DNA of 64,000 nucleotides from Spirodela intermedia (GCA_902729315.2 LR746264.1:5109878-5173877), one strand, 5' to 3'; positions 52,201 through 64,000 are shown, counted from the stretch's first letter. Numbers and translations are program-made. Notes: a model not told the origin generated them from the letters alone.

Positions 52201-52543
52201 AATTCACTTCCCCGACTGTGACATTTCAGTGAACCCCAAACTCATCCTACAAAACCTAACTCTCTCGAGTACAGACCGCCTTATCTTACTTCGAGAAACA
52301 GACGAGGCAGTCCAATCCAACCGGCATCCCTCAAGGCGCAGCCGCATATTTTTCGTAAGAACCAAGAGGAGGGAAAAGAAGAAGGAAAAAACGCTCTCCC
52401 CGTTCACCTGATTTCCGGACATGGTTCCCATTCGTGGCCGACTTCGCCGCGGCGGAGATGCCCGCGGTGCTCGTCTGCTCACTATCGTCCTCGGCATCAA
52501 GGTCAAGAACGGAGAAGGCGTTGGAAAGAAGCTCCGCGGCCAT
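46203..52543 (-). CDS. Oligoribonuclease, DEDDh 3'-5' exoribonuclease (8 exons)
   Basis: Coding exons in order are 52543-52408, 49520-49401, 48966-48890, 48233-48152, 47997-47942, 46808-46719, 46518-46428 and 46324-46203. All introns are GT-AG, all phases close, and the product is 257 aa. The enzyme removes nucleotides from the 3' end of RNAs of a few nucleotides, finishing RNA decay (family knowledge from bacterial Orn and human REXO2). The DEDDh motifs are complete: WIDLEMTG (D81, E83), LDVSVDRILEIA, NSVYMD (D182) and HRAMDD (H229, D234), with the family C-terminus ESIKELKYYK. The first 70 or so residues are a variable, acidic and Ser/Thr-rich extension. I chose the ATG at 52543; the codon further upstream in frame is GTG. 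A TATA-like TATATGTA lies at 52601-52594. Intron 1 is nearly 2.9 kb and contains a 310-bp tandem duplication. Confidence 0.93.
51190..51815. repeat. Tandem duplication of about 310 bp in oligoribonuclease intron 1
   Basis: Unit 1 (about 51190-51500) and unit 2 (about 51501-51815) share the same series of blocks: CATTGGAAATT, GGTAGGATTTTGAGAGCC, AAAGTTTCTCCATTGTACAT, AGAAGTGCATTCTGAT, CTCCAAGTC and GGCAATGC. They have diverged by scattered substitutions and small indels. Confidence 0.85.
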
Positions 52544-53140
52544 CTCCAAGCCGGAAGAACGAGTCACGCCCCCTTACGCGCCAGCTCTTCGTGTACATAT
52601 AGAGCCAGCAGCTTAGAGAGAACCCCACTCGACTACTCTCTCTCTCTCTCTCTAACTGGTATAAAGGATACTGGTGTATCCTTATGAACCCGAGAATTAC
52701 TCGAATTATCGGTAACGGATACCGCACCATTGACTTACTCGGACCAGGAAAATACCAAACGTGCGGCATAAGTTAACGACCAAGCTAAATATTCATTAGT
52801 TAAAAAAGTTCGCACAAAATCAACTAATCACCTATGGCCCATTAACATTATTTATATTGTACGTTTGTCCTCTTCCACGTCAGGGCTCATCGTCTTCTTC
52901 TTCCTTTTACTATTCTCCAAGACTCTCCTAGATTCTCTCCAGGAACCCTAGAAGCTCGCACCCATGCAGGAGAGATCTTCTCCGTCCTCTATCACAGTGG
53001 AAGCTCCTCTGCGGTAGGGCGGCGGTCGACATCAGCACAGGAGGGGACTCTCCACAATCTCTGCTAGAGGCTAAACCTGGAGCTATTGATGGTGGTGATG
53101 GCGCCAGTCTAGGCTTTTCGTCCCGATTCTCGAGCTCCGA
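52544..53140. other. Spacer between the dioxygenase 3' end and the oligoribonuclease start
   Basis: About 600 bp. It should contain the dioxygenase 3' UTR and the oligoribonuclease promoter, both read on the minus strand. A CT microsatellite lies at about 52632-52655. No other gene was seen. Confidence 0.6.
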
Positions 53141-53833
53141 CTATGGAGGCGCGCTCCGGCGATCTTCCTCGCCTTCGCTGGCGTCTAGCAGAGCGAAGTT
53201 CAGCGCCATCTTTCCCTGGAGCCTGCGGGAGAGGTAGTGGCGGTTGTACTCGCCGTGATTGAAGCTCCTGTAGCGGCAGGGCCTGGCGGCGCCGACGAAC
53301 TCCGGCAAGGGACCGATCTGGACGTCGTACCCCGGCGCGAAGAAGGTCACCAGCGAAAGCCGCTCCCTCTCCTCGCTGGTGACTGCCCTGTGCTCCACGC
53401 TCTGGTATTTCCCGTTCGTGAGGACCTGAACAGAAGAAGGTGAAGGCGGCTTCAGCGGTAATGGCGGAGGAAGGGAGGGAAGGGGTTGGCCTAACCTCGA
53501 GGGTGTCGCCGATGTTGACGACCAGAGCGCCGGGAAGGGGGAGGACGGGGAACCAGGCGCCGCCCTTGAGGACCTGCAGGCCGGCGGCGGAGTCGGCGTG
53601 CTGGTGGAGGACGGTGAGGGCGCTGCCGTCGGAGTGGGGACTCAGGCCGAGGACGAGGTCCGGCCATGGGCATGGCGGATAATAGTTCATCCTCACCGCC
53701 TGCACCGCCGCGCTGAAGATGGCGTCGAAGGCCGCCAGCGGGAGGCCCAAGCTCGCCGCCACCAGCGCCAGAAGCCTCCGGCAGAGCTTCCCGATCTCCG
53801 CAGAGTACAGCTCCAGCGTCTCGCTGCAGACAG

Positions 53834-53869
<36 letters not shown>

Positions 53870-54540
53870 GTAGGAATATCTCAGAAGAGGGAGAGGAGTG
53901 GCGGCGCCGCCGTGGATTTGGAGGTCTGGGGAGATGGGGACCTGAAGAGGGGGGGGTTCGCCGGCCAGAGCTCGGGGACCCTGATGGAGGGGGGCTCTAG
54001 GCCGAGCCCCAGCATGTTACACCAGTCGAGCTTCTGGTCCGCAGAAAAGACAAAGGCGTGGCCGTAGCCCTGCACGGTTCCCGGGGCCATGGGGTACCTC
54101 TCCTTCTCTTCCAGGGGCAGCATGAAGAACTCCATGGCCAGCGCCTCCATCCTCGCCATCAGCTCCTCCTCGACGCCGTGGTTCACCACCTGCCATCGCA
54201 GAGCCAGATAATAAGAAGAAGAAGAAGAAGCAGCAGCAGCAGCAGCAGAAGAAGAAGAAGAAGGGACCTGAAAGAACCCCCACTCCTCGCATGCGGAAGC
54301 TAGCTTGGCCAGCTCATGGCCCCCGTCGCCGTGGCCGCCGCCTACGGCCAGCTTGGACATATCGACGACGGGTACTTTCTCGGAGTGAACACCGACGGGG
54401 GGCGGCGGTGACGGCCGGTCGCCGCCATCTCGCAAGTACCTCTCCGGTACCGCCGCCGGTTGCGCTTTGCCCAGTTCCTGAACGTCGTCGACTCGGCCGA
54501 CCCTGATCTCCCCGGCGCCGGAGCAGACCTCGGGACCCAT
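53141..54540 (-). CDS. 2-oxoglutarate/Fe(II)-dependent dioxygenase, DOXC class, SRG1-like (4 exons)
   Basis: Coding exons are 54540-54268, 54189-53942, 53823-53496 and 53425-53141. Introns are 78, 118 and 70 bp, all GT-AG with closed phase, giving 377 aa. The N-terminal domain (about residues 54-160) includes VPVVDMSKL, CEEWGFFQ, VVNHGV and LPLEEKERY. The catalytic double-stranded beta-helix carries MNYYPPCP, the metal ligands H and D in SPHSDGS, the third ligand H in SVEHRAV, and the 2-oxoglutarate-binding RLS in ERERLSLV. The C-terminus CRYRSFNHGEYNRHYL is typical of SRG1/codeine-demethylase-like members. Such enzymes hydroxylate, desaturate or demethylate small specialised metabolites in the cytosol; the substrate cannot be read from sequence. 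The start is the first ATG in frame (54540); the frame upstream offers only GTG. The exons are very GC-rich, unlike the flanking genes. The TATA-like GTATAAGTG lies about 55 bp upstream. Confidence 0.93.
53837..53864. repeat. (GA)n microsatellite in dioxygenase intron 2
   Basis: A GA/CT tract beside the acceptor site. On the gene strand it acts as the pyrimidine-rich tract before TGTCTGCAG. Confidence 0.85.
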
Positions 54541-54611
54541 CACCCCGCTCCTCCAACCCACCTCCTCCTCCGCCGCCGGACCTGGCGCCGCACACTTATA
54601 CCCAACACCTT

Positions 54612-54666
54612 ATTCTCTCTCTCTCTCTCTCTCTCTCTCTAGATATCCCCCCCTCTCTCTCTCTCT
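54612..54666. repeat. (CT)n microsatellite upstream of the dioxygenase gene
   Basis: Two CT tracts separated by a short AGATATC stretch, about 75 bp upstream of the dioxygenase ATG on the gene strand. Confidence 0.9.
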
Positions 54667-54718
54667 AGATATCTATCTCTAGTAACAGTGAAATAATGAT
54701 GATTTAAATTATTTAAAG

Positions 54719-55086
54719 TTAATCAGCACGCAGCACAAACGGCATACATCTCGCTGGTTTCCTGCACACGAAGCTTCTCCGCCGCCTAAAAAAACACCAC
54801 GAAGAAAGAAAACGCAAGCAACATGAGAACCCAAAGCGAGGAGGAAGAAGAAGAAGAAGAAGATTAGGGCATCCACTCACCTCCTCTTTCCAAGCGCAGC
54901 AGGGAAGAAGATCCGGTCCGAGTCTTCTTCCCTGTACAGTCGGTTCCTCTTGCAATCAGCACCACCAGCCTGCGGCATCAAAAGGCGAAAAGAAGCACGC
55001 AAGAACCAGAACCCAGAACAATGGGGTACCCAGTTCTTGTTCGCTCCATAGCTGTAAAGGAGGAGGAAGAGGGAGGGGGTACCCAT
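54719..55086 (-). other. Candidate small spliced transcript between dioxygenase and CW gene
   Basis: On the minus strand, AGAGGAG|GTGAGT at 54881/54880 and a T-rich TTTTTTTAG acceptor ending at 54786 define a 95-bp segment with strong plant intron character. A second possible intron ends in GATGCCGCAG at about 54971. Depending on the upstream exon, the joined exons can encode a basic peptide of about 60-90 residues, in two alternative frames; none resembles a known family. It could instead be a 5' UTR intron of the dioxygenase gene or part of a spliced 3' UTR of the CW gene. Only the splice signals are directly visible. Confidence 0.3.
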
Positions 55087-55376
55087 TTCTGAAACCAGAA
55101 CAGATTGCCGACTGTTCAGCTTACATACGGTTGCTTTCTCGTGTTGGCGAGGTCGTCTGGTCCGCCTGGGGATACAATATGTATGTGCCGCGCTTATGCT
55201 GATCTCACAAGAATAGGCGGAGGCCGAACGCTATGTACACATTCTACAGGGGGGAAGATGGATCCTAGAAAGCTTCTCGACTGCGGCTTCTCCATTTCCT
55301 TCCTCGTCGGTGGGGGAGACGAGACACAACGAAGCATGGGGCTATTCACAGGAGGAGTGAACCACGCTCGGCGAGG

Positions 55377-58300
55377 CTAACGGGTGATGGAATCCATCGA
55401 CAGCCGTACAAGGCGTAGCAGCCCTTCTACGTCGTGGAAGCTGAGGGCGAGCACTTGTCTCACGGAAGCGACCACTTCGGGCTCATAACGCGACTCTTCC
55501 GGTCTTCCGTTGATGCCATGAAAGGCGCTGTGGGATTTCCTCGAGGCCTCCATGGCATCGTTCACATCTTGCACCTGTAGGGGGAAACACGATTTTACCA
55601 TGTCAGATAGCGCCCGCATTGCCGAGAGAAAGTTTCAGCAGGGGAACTCTGCTGAAAATGGTTCAGAGCAAGAGGAGGCCGAAGAAGAAAGCTAGAGAAG
55701 AGCTTTCATGGATGAAAAGGGAAGCACCAAAGGTAGTGTTAACTGCCCCTCTGGCTAGATGGTCTGAGATATGATCAACCTGTTTATTTGGAGAGTTTCG
55801 GCACTGTAAAAGTCACTTAAGCATTCCACAATACAACTGCTGCTATCACCATGAGATGGAAGGTACGATAAACTATATAGAGGAGGGGAGCCTCTCATTC
55901 TGCTTATAAGATATTCAAAGAAATCATACTTTTTTTTACTTTTTTTGTGGTTTTAATGCAGACTTTGATGGGGATCAGAAGGCTGTTCAAGTACCATTAA
56001 TGATTAGAAGCAGGAAATTCTAAGAAATGGTAATTTTTTTGTTATTATTGTGGTTTTAATGCAGACTTTGATGGGGATCAAATGGGTGTTCGTGTACCAT
56101 TATGATTAGAAGCAGGAAATTCTAAGAAATGGTAATTTTTTTGTTATTATTGTGGTTTTAATGCAGACTTTGATGGGGATCAAATGGGTGTTCGTGTACC
56201 ATTATGATTAGAAGCAGGAAATTCTAAGAAATCACAATTTTTTTATTATTTCTGTGGTTTGGATGCAGATTTTATTGGGGATTAAATGGCTGTTCAAGTA
56301 CACCATTATAATTAGAAGCTCAAGCAGATGTTCGTTTGCTTATGTTTTCGCTCATGAATCCCTTGGCTCCAGCTAATGGTGATCCTATTTCTGTACCAAC
56401 TAAAGATTACGATAATTGGACTTTTATGTATTAATGATAGGGAATCCTCGAGGTATTTTTCCAACTAGTTATAATTTATCAAATTGAAAAAACGATCAAA
56501 GTTCATCCATTCTTTTGGGACAGACCACAAAGGGAAATATCTTAGGAAATATAAACTTACATCATAGGAAATAAAGAGTTTAAAATTAAGCAGAAGAAAC
56601 TTACAAAGTTCAGCAGCCGCACAAAGTTCGGACGATTGCGTGGTGCAATGACATGGTTTCCGGTGCCATGCGGAGAGCTTACAGCTTTTGCTGAAACAGC
56701 TTTATCCCCCATGTTCTGGTTGTTCAAGTTATCAACGTCCGAAGCCGAAGATGATGGTGACTCGCCTATAAAAAAATCCTGACAGAAGTCAATGCCAGCG
56801 ATAAACTTTCCCTTCATGGGTATCCTATAAATTCAAATGTTAAAATAATAAGAACATAAGTAGATACGGCATAAGAACGCTCAAACAATTAGCACAGTAT
56901 ATACGTAGACTATGTTCCAACAATTCCCAAGGTGTATTTTTCAGTGATTCATCAGGTAAGAGGATTACAAGCAAGAATAAAAGCTCCATATGAAAGCACA
57001 CAAATAGTTGGAGAGTTTGTGAGAAAATTTCCCAAAGGAGAGACGACTACTCTCCACCTCGGGTGATGTAAAGATCAGAAAGGTACATTTTTTAGGTTAT
57101 AACACAAACATTATCCCATTGGGTTAAGGGCTTCTCCACCCCTGGAGAAAAGAGAAGTCAGAAGAAAAGAAAAGCAGACGTTGTCAACATGATCCCCGCC
57201 AACAAGTAATAATTTCCCTTTCGAGATCAAGACATCCTTCTGGATGGAAAAGAAGACGAATTGGCGGGTAATATCGATGATCCAATTAAAAGAGATTTGC
57301 ATGCCAGGCCATAGGTTTTGTTTCTCTCTTTGTGGTTTTTTTCCACTTTTATATTTTTTATCAATAGAAAATGGCTAGAATATTCCTAAAGTTGAGAGAA
57401 AATTATGCTCTCTTTCCAAAGATCAAAACAAAGGAGGAAACTGCAACGACTATCCCAAAAAACCACAAACAGGTTCTGTACAGAACAGCTGCATAGGGCA
57501 ACGTATTTTTTTTTTGTCAAAAGTAATTATTCTCCCGTTATCTCAATATGATGCACGTCTGGGGACTGTTCTTCTGATCTTGACTAATCCTCAAGACCAA
57601 GAAAACATGGATGAATATCCTGCCGTTAGGAGACTCGGCTGGCAAAATTCCTCTAATTCAATTTCACGAAATTCAGACTGTTCGCGCACTTTCAAATCAT
57701 CTCTACTCTCTACTTTGTTCAAGGGAAGTTGATTACCTCCAATATCTAACAAAATGAGACAGATATCCTGCATAAAGATCATTATGTGGCCAAGTTTCAC
57801 TTCTTCAACTTCACGCAATTTGAATTCACTAGCACATCTCTCAAAAAATATATATAGTATATAATAATATTTGCTTATATTATAAAATGACTGCTAAGTT
57901 CTTCCAAACAAGGATTTTTCTATGAACCTATGCACCCTGTGTATCTACCATATAGTTGTCGACTGATATGTTGAATATCCACTGTTACAGAAGGTAGAAC
58001 TTCCTCTGGATGTGATTTTCCTCTTCCTCTTTCCTTTGCATGCTGAACAAAGGACTGGAAGCAAAAACCTCCATGATGTTCAAAGTAAACTACTACTCCT
58101 ATTTCCACTGGATGGCAACCACATTAACATTCCTCTTGGATCAGGAAATAAACTTAACACAGTCCAACCTATCACACCGTTCGTCTTTCCAGAAAAGTAA
58201 CCAACTATTGAAGTAAAATAAATAAATTATAGAAGTAGATTTCCCATCAGCACCATCCAATTTCAACAAAATCAACCTCCACAATATTTTACTATGCATC

Positions 58301-61300
58301 AGTTGATTCATTTTAACAATAGAATTTTTCAGTCTTTCAGATGAATCCTTTATAAGAAGGATTTTTAACTCGCAAAAAATGTCGCACAGACAAGAATTCC
58401 ACATTTCACGACAATAATGGGAACAGTGAGCACTCTTAAAACAAAAGCTAACACCTTCATACCCAAACTACAGCACTGAGGAGTGGCATAGGATCAATGA
58501 GTTCAAACTAATTATGACGAACAGGAAAGCCTAATGGAAGATAACACCACAATCAGTCTATACAAGAACTGAAAATGACACCAAGAATTGTTTGCAACAG
58601 AAGAATCAAAACTGTAAAACAAATGACAATTCATTAAAAGAGAATTCATGCGATGAATGATGGCCAGTTTATTACCTGTAGGAACCAACTGTAAGGCTGT
58701 GTGCAATTCATTCCGATCCTTACTTGCTCCAGAATCTTTAGAAAAAACAACCTTCATATTTGCCACTTCCATACATTTGTAAGCTAGTGCGGCAGCAGCC
58801 ATTTCTTTGTGTTTCTCGTATAAATGAGCACAAAATCTGCATTCGTGAAACCTAGTCAGACAAAAATAACCCGGACGGATGAGCACGCATAATTTTGCTC
58901 CATATGAACTATCTTATAGGTGCATCCTTTTTCACTAGGATAACTATTTAGCATGAGACTCGATCTCAAGACCCTACATAGCCCTTGACTGCGTGCTAGG
59001 ATCAGGTTGTTCTTTTTTGTCTCTTTTTCTTCTTTTGTGCATGTCTTTTTCTTGTGAGTGTTGGGGACACTAGAGAGTGTGATGTGCACAAACGAAGGCA
59101 TATAGGTTTAAAAATCAGATCTATGTGCTGAGAAGAGACTGATATCTGTTCAATGTAAGGCAGCCCAAAGTTAGCTTAAATTTAAAACTATACACTATGA
59201 GTAAATGCAAATTAGTCATCTCCCTGGTGCAGGTGATCCAACAGATATCACATATTATGCAGAGTCCCTAGCAACAAATGTTTCGTCACTTTTAATAGTA
59301 TCAATTGGAGAATAAAAATGTAGATTCCCTTCCACAACAGAGCAATTTTTTTCAATTTTAGACTTGACAATCCGCACAGTGATCCAGATGTCACCAAGTA
59401 CATGAAGCAGTCACTGTGAGAAAGCCTGCTTCATGTACTTGAAGTACTTGAAAGTGAAACAGTACTTGAGCAGTCACCAATGTCCAAATGTTTCATTACT
59501 GTGACCGCTTCATTCCCTTCCGGGAACATTACACAAAAGAAAGCAGTCCTCCCTGGGGTTGTCCATGTGATACGTGAATGAGAAAAGACAAGATAGGAAA
59601 GGATGAGAAATGCCTCATTTGAACTTCAAATAGGATACCAAGAAGCAGTACTCCAGAACACAATCCCCTTTGTTAGCAAAAAAAAATTTTAGAGAGGGAA
59701 GACCAAACCCGAAAAAATAGCATGAACTATCACAGTTCTTCAAAACAATATAAGAATTTACTGGTTGAGGGTCTATTTCTTGCACCTAATTGAGTAAAAT
59801 CATAAAAAAAAAAATGCATGTGATTTCAAATCAGAGGGAACAAGTTTCCAACATTTTTCAGGCAGTCTGCAAGAGAACAAGAAGAAGAAGTCTCTGTTCT
59901 TGCTTACTCGCAGAGTTTTGCTGTGCTGGAATATATCTCCATTGATTGCGTGGTTTCCCCATCAGCACAGGAGGTCTCACGAAGGAAGGCCACATGAAGA
60001 AATTTCAATGCTGCCTCGAAGTACAGTCCAGTGCTTTCATTTTCCAGTCCCTCATTCTGCGAAAGAGTATCCAATTTTTTGAAAGTTAGCTCCAGAAAAG
60101 TGACAGCATATTCACACCATAAGGTGGTCTAAATGAGTGGGCAAACCTTCAAACGATCTGCAGTATGTTTCAAACCTCTGGCTTCCTTTAAAAGAGCAGC
60201 TGCAGCAGAGTGATTACTGTCCCTTCGAATAGGGCTTGGCCCGTCAAGCCTGTTGGGGGTTGGGTGCCTAAAATTACTGTGCTGTCCATGGCGACAATCA
60301 TGCTTCAAAAGCTGTTTGTGTACCTTTTCTGCCTCACAGGTTGTCGCTTCACTCAGCGACAATTCTAATTTATCTCCCTTGACATCAGAAGGGGCTGCTA
60401 GAGGACCTTGAACAAGTGGCTCTCGTAATATCTGAGGGTTATGCTCAATATAAGACTTACCAATCTTTGTGGAGACAGTTCCAACGTCACAAGTTTTTGA
60501 GAGATCTCCTTGTTGCCTGGAGCGTACATAACGAGACTTCTTAAGATTTTCCTGCGTTCCAAAATTCAACTGATCTTCCCTTCTGCCTTCACTCGATTGG
60601 CTTCCTCTTGATTCTCTCTTTTTCTCGTCCTTCTCCAATTTACTGCATGCGTCCTTCACACCTTTGTGATATGGAGCATCTTTATGAGAATCAATACCAC
60701 CATCATAGCTTGACCAATGACCATCCTTTCCAGAGTGTATCCCATCTTGATCAGGAAAAGAATTTGAGTTCTCACCCGTATTTATATTAACTTCAGACCT
60801 AGAAATTCTATGTTTCTCTCTGGACCGTGAAGAACACTTAATTGACTTCCGTTGATCAGAACTGCTAGAATAGTTGTGATTATTTGGTTTCACTTCATCA
60901 CAGTCACGATTCTTACCTTGATTGTTCAAAGCACCAGTAACTGATTCATACTCGGTTAGTGAAGGATCATCAGGCATGTTACCAAATGCCCTTAACTGAA
61001 TCTCATCTTTTGTTTTTGATAAACGACCCCCTTCACGACCCTGGTAATCATGTATCAATTCAGCAGGATCCCAAAATGCAGAATCCAAGGGTTGGTAGGC
61101 ATCCAAAGATCCACGAATGTCAACAGCATAAGATTTATCTTTTTCTTTGCCTATCATATTATCTTCATTCACAAGCTCGTCATCATTTGATGTCCGTAAA
61201 GGTGATGAAGAGACAGATTCCACAGGTGAGTCTCTTGCTTCATGAATGTTGGATTTACTTTTACAGGAACCTGAAACTTTTGATGAACTTGAAACAGCCG

Positions 61301-64000
61301 CTGTAGAAGGATGTCCATAAGACAAATCCTTTTTCCGGGAATCTACACAATCCAAGCTTCTTTTAGAAGACGCGTGACTTTTATACAGTCCCTTTCGCTC
61401 ATTTTGTTCAGTGCATTTATTTACCTCTCCAGTTCCATTAAATACTTGCCCCTTGGTCTTAGATAACACAACTCGAGTTAGCTGACCCCTCTCAGCAACT
61501 TTTCCATTCTGTTCAATCCGATCAGAGTATATTCCTTCGGCATTTAAAAGCCTAGACTTCTTTCCCTTCTTTGAATCACTTTCACTATACGTTTCTTTGG
61601 CATTTACGCTGTCACCTGCAAGCAGCCCATTTCCAACTAAAGTATCAAGATTGACGCAATCTTCCTGCCTCTCCTTAGATTTCCTCTTCTTCGCAGAAGA
61701 CTCGTTATTGGAATTTTCCTTATCAAAACTACTGAACTGCTCTGGACGGGATCCATTTGAGAATGCCATTGGGTGCTGTTTGGACTTCTTTCTAGACCCT
61801 GGTGGACGATTTTCTGAATCCAATTTGAAATTCTTGCATGAAGAACTGTCATCATCCTTCAGGGAACCGTAGCCAGTCATTTTAGAAGGAAGATTATCAT
61901 TACCAATCGATGCCAGCCTTTCAGATATATCATGTTCAGAGTCCCAACAATCGTTGGCATAAAGCGTTCCCTCTGCCTTCAACTTTTTTGATACTCTACT
62001 CCCATCTTGATCAAACCCTCGATTGCTCTTGGATTTTGAAGGCCTGCCATTTTGCTCAAGAAACTCACCTCCAGTGGAACCTACATATCAAGCAGATTAA
62101 TATAAAGATTATGTAAGACTGAATCTATGTTAAATAAAAAAAGAGATTAATAGTTACCACTATCCAAGTACTGCTCCATCATCTTTTGTGCCTTTTTATT
62201 GTCATAATCCGTCTCCACATTCAACTCAGTGGACTTGTTCATATGCTGAGAAGAGGATTTACCTGATGAATGTGGTGCAACATGATTCACATCATTTAAG
62301 CTTCGACTTTTTATAGAAATCTGCCGACTCTTCTTAACAGAGGATGAAGGTTGTGTCAGGTGACCAGGGGTATGAGATCCAGCCTTCAGTGTGAGCTTTT
62401 TCTTTCCATGACTAGAAGGATTGAGCAAACCATGATTTTGATCTCCATGTTGCGTATCACAGGAAAGAGCTCCAGACAAAGTACTCAGACCATTTGCCGT
62501 ATGAGTCTCAGGAAGAGGAGCTTGATATAAAGCATGGAGTGCTCTTGTTGTTTCCTCTTCACTAAAACTGCATTTATTCATCCCTGGCCTGGATGGAGAT
62601 TTAACATAAAATGCAATTAGAAAAAACCAGCATCAACATAACAGAAAAAGGATACATGTGATAAGATCAAAAAACGTGAGGAAAAATAATTTTCAAAACA
62701 CATTAAGAGTTGGATCTACATGGCAACGAATATAATAAAGCATGGGTAGCGGAGTTCGTTGCTACTGTTGTGGTTGTTTATCTTTAGTCATTGTTTCAAA
62801 CAATAAGAACACCGTCAGCATCGGCCAGAAAGCAAAATAAAGTCAATTTCACAAAATAAATTCAGGGAAGTACATACAGCCAGTCTTGCATTGTGCACAG
62901 CCAATTACTAGGAAGGTGATCAGTGTTTGTCCCATAAGGCAACAAGCGCCACTTCTGGCATATGTCACAACAGACCCAATCCTCCTTGACAAGAAGAGCT
63001 GCAGGTGCTGGAGTCGCATGAGAAGTCGGCCCATTAGTTGCCAATGGCGTGATTTTCATACCATTTTCAAATGCTTCACTAGTGGACGGATTCTGATCAT
63101 TTTTTACATCCACCTTCTCCTTTGCCCTATCAGAAAATGCAGAACTAACCTTGTCATGATCTATCCTATTATCCCTTCCCTTGTCTCTGAATAGATTTTC
63201 AGATGGATCAGTTATGTTCACTGTTTTTTCAGACTTTGCATCATCCGCAGCATCATTCTGGCATTGTTGACTGTGAGCCTTACTTGACTCCGGACGCCCT
63301 AATGAATTTTTCCTGTACTCTGAAGGGTCCATTTTTGAATGAGAGCTTTTCTTCTTTTCATTAGATGGTACAGAAGAAACATTTTTGAAATTGTTCGGGG
63401 AAGATTCCACAGATTGCACGACGTTCATTTGGTTTCCTGATTTTCTTCTAGCTCCAGGACTTTGATTTTTGGATTTCAATGGCTTTTCACTATGTTGCCC
63501 ATGCAATGTGGTCCCTTGATGTCCTTCCTCTTCAGTCAGCTCATCAGACTTAACATTCGCATCCATCCTGAAGTTCAATCCGTCAGCCTCGAACTTAGAT
63601 ACATTACACTTTTTCTCCCGTTTACTTATGTTTTCCATGGGAGAATCACATGAAGCATCTTTATGCTGACCTGCTCGTCCTTCAGAAACTTGATCAGACA
63701 AACTCATTTTAGAGTTTTGTTTTCCCTTCAAGTGTAGAGATTCATTCCCAGAATTCCTCATCTTTCTAGAGCCCAAACTGACCCCACCAACCAACGCCTC
63801 GTCCTTCGCTATGCCAGAAGACAAAACTCTGACTTTAGATATAACATTTTCAGATTCCCTCAAGCTACCATCACCTTTCGATTCCTCTGAAAATAACGGC
63901 CTCCCCGATGTCTCATTTGTGACTCTCGAACTGGAGGACTGTTTTGAAATGTCAACAGCACTTTCAATCAACTGCAAGAAACTTTCAGAGAGAGGTGAAA
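55377..64000 (-). CDS. CW-type zinc-finger protein, large plant family (partial, 3' seven exons)
   Basis: Exons in transcription order are 64000-62878 (runs off the window), 62588-62158, 62080-60147, 60056-59908, 58836-58676, 56765-56605 and 55574-55377. All phases close, and the stop is at 55377. The visible part is about 1385 aa. The CW domain ([14 protein letters not shown]...[24 protein letters not shown]) crosses the first intron. It has the four Zn-binding Cys and the conserved Trp residues of modules that read methylated histone H3 tails. It is followed by a long Ser/Lys-rich, probably disordered region, then a conserved C-terminus: helical segments around [52 protein letters not shown] and the end [16 protein letters not shown]. 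This layout matches large plant CW proteins of roughly 1400-1700 aa. The N-terminus lies beyond 64000; the frame is open to the edge. Confidence 0.93.
55947..56320. repeat. 102-103-bp tandem repeat in the last intron of the CW gene
   Basis: Units begin with GTGGTTT(T/G)(A/G)ATGCAGA at 55947, 56050, 56152 and 56254. Units 2 and 3 are almost the same; unit 4 is diverged and partial. Each contains GGAAATTCTAAGAAAT (unit 4 excepted). Confidence 0.92.
59396..59440. repeat. Inverted repeat in a CW-gene intron
   Basis: AAGTACATGAAGCAG (59396-59410) is followed after 15 bp by its perfect reverse complement CTGCTTCATGTACTT (59426-59440). Further partial copies of AGTACTTGA follow. It could fold as a hairpin in the pre-mRNA. 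Confidence 0.75.

Noticed and set aside
53109-53762. 217-codon minus frame reading through dioxygenase exons 3-4
   Set aside because: It crosses the 70-bp intron 3 and enters the wrong frame. The spliced model restores the family C-terminus.
46203-64000. Biosynthetic gene cluster
   Set aside because: Only the dioxygenase is a metabolic enzyme. The neighbours are an RNA-decay enzyme and a chromatin protein, both housekeeping-type single genes.

Overview
The window is nuclear DNA of a flowering plant. The genes carry short GT-AG introns and plant-specific families: an NF-YB5-type histone-fold factor, a DOXC-type 2-oxoglutarate dioxygenase and a plant CW-domain protein. The rest is Athila/Tat-type Ty3/gypsy and Ty1/copia debris. 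The very GC-rich dioxygenase exons next to AT-rich intergenic DNA suggest a monocot. That is an inference, and I cannot name the species.

Layout. Positions 1-3253 hold a GC-moderate region ending in an intact single-exon NF-YB gene (+). Positions 3254-43170 form an AT-rich transposon island about 40 kb long with no intact host gene that I can see. It contains: (i) a degraded Ty3/gypsy integrase remnant (-) at about 7990-8830; (ii) a complete but gag-protease-only Athila/Tat-like LTR element spanning 9046-22661, split by three later insertions; (iii) ten members of one LTR family ('family S'). Eight of the ten have both ends, TG...CA termini (one ends TAA) and 5-bp flanking duplications, but none has an internal region, so they are solo LTRs; two are nested inside older members of the same family; (iv) a second gag-protease element (about 35.7-39.75 kb) cut off by a family-S fragment; (v) a Ty1/copia integrase fragment at 40.2-41.05 kb.

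Positions 43171-46202 are transitional, with no gene I can identify. Positions 46203-64000 are gene-dense, with three genes all on the minus strand. They are an oligoribonuclease of 8 exons (257 aa, all DEDDh motifs present), a 2-oxoglutarate/Fe(II) dioxygenase of 4 exons (377 aa, HxD...H and RxS present), and the 3' seven exons of a large CW-type zinc-finger gene that runs off the right edge. I derived the exon boundaries by hand from GT-AG sites, codon phase and family conservation. All phases close without a stop.

The genes have unrelated roles: CCAAT-box transcription, degradation of very short RNAs, specialised oxidative metabolism and chromatin reading. Nothing suggests a functional cluster. 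The most notable content is the retroelement history: solo-LTR saturation, LTR-in-LTR nesting, two different internal LTR duplications, a pol III B-box-like motif in the LTR, and a sequence module shared in opposite orientation by two otherwise different LTR families.
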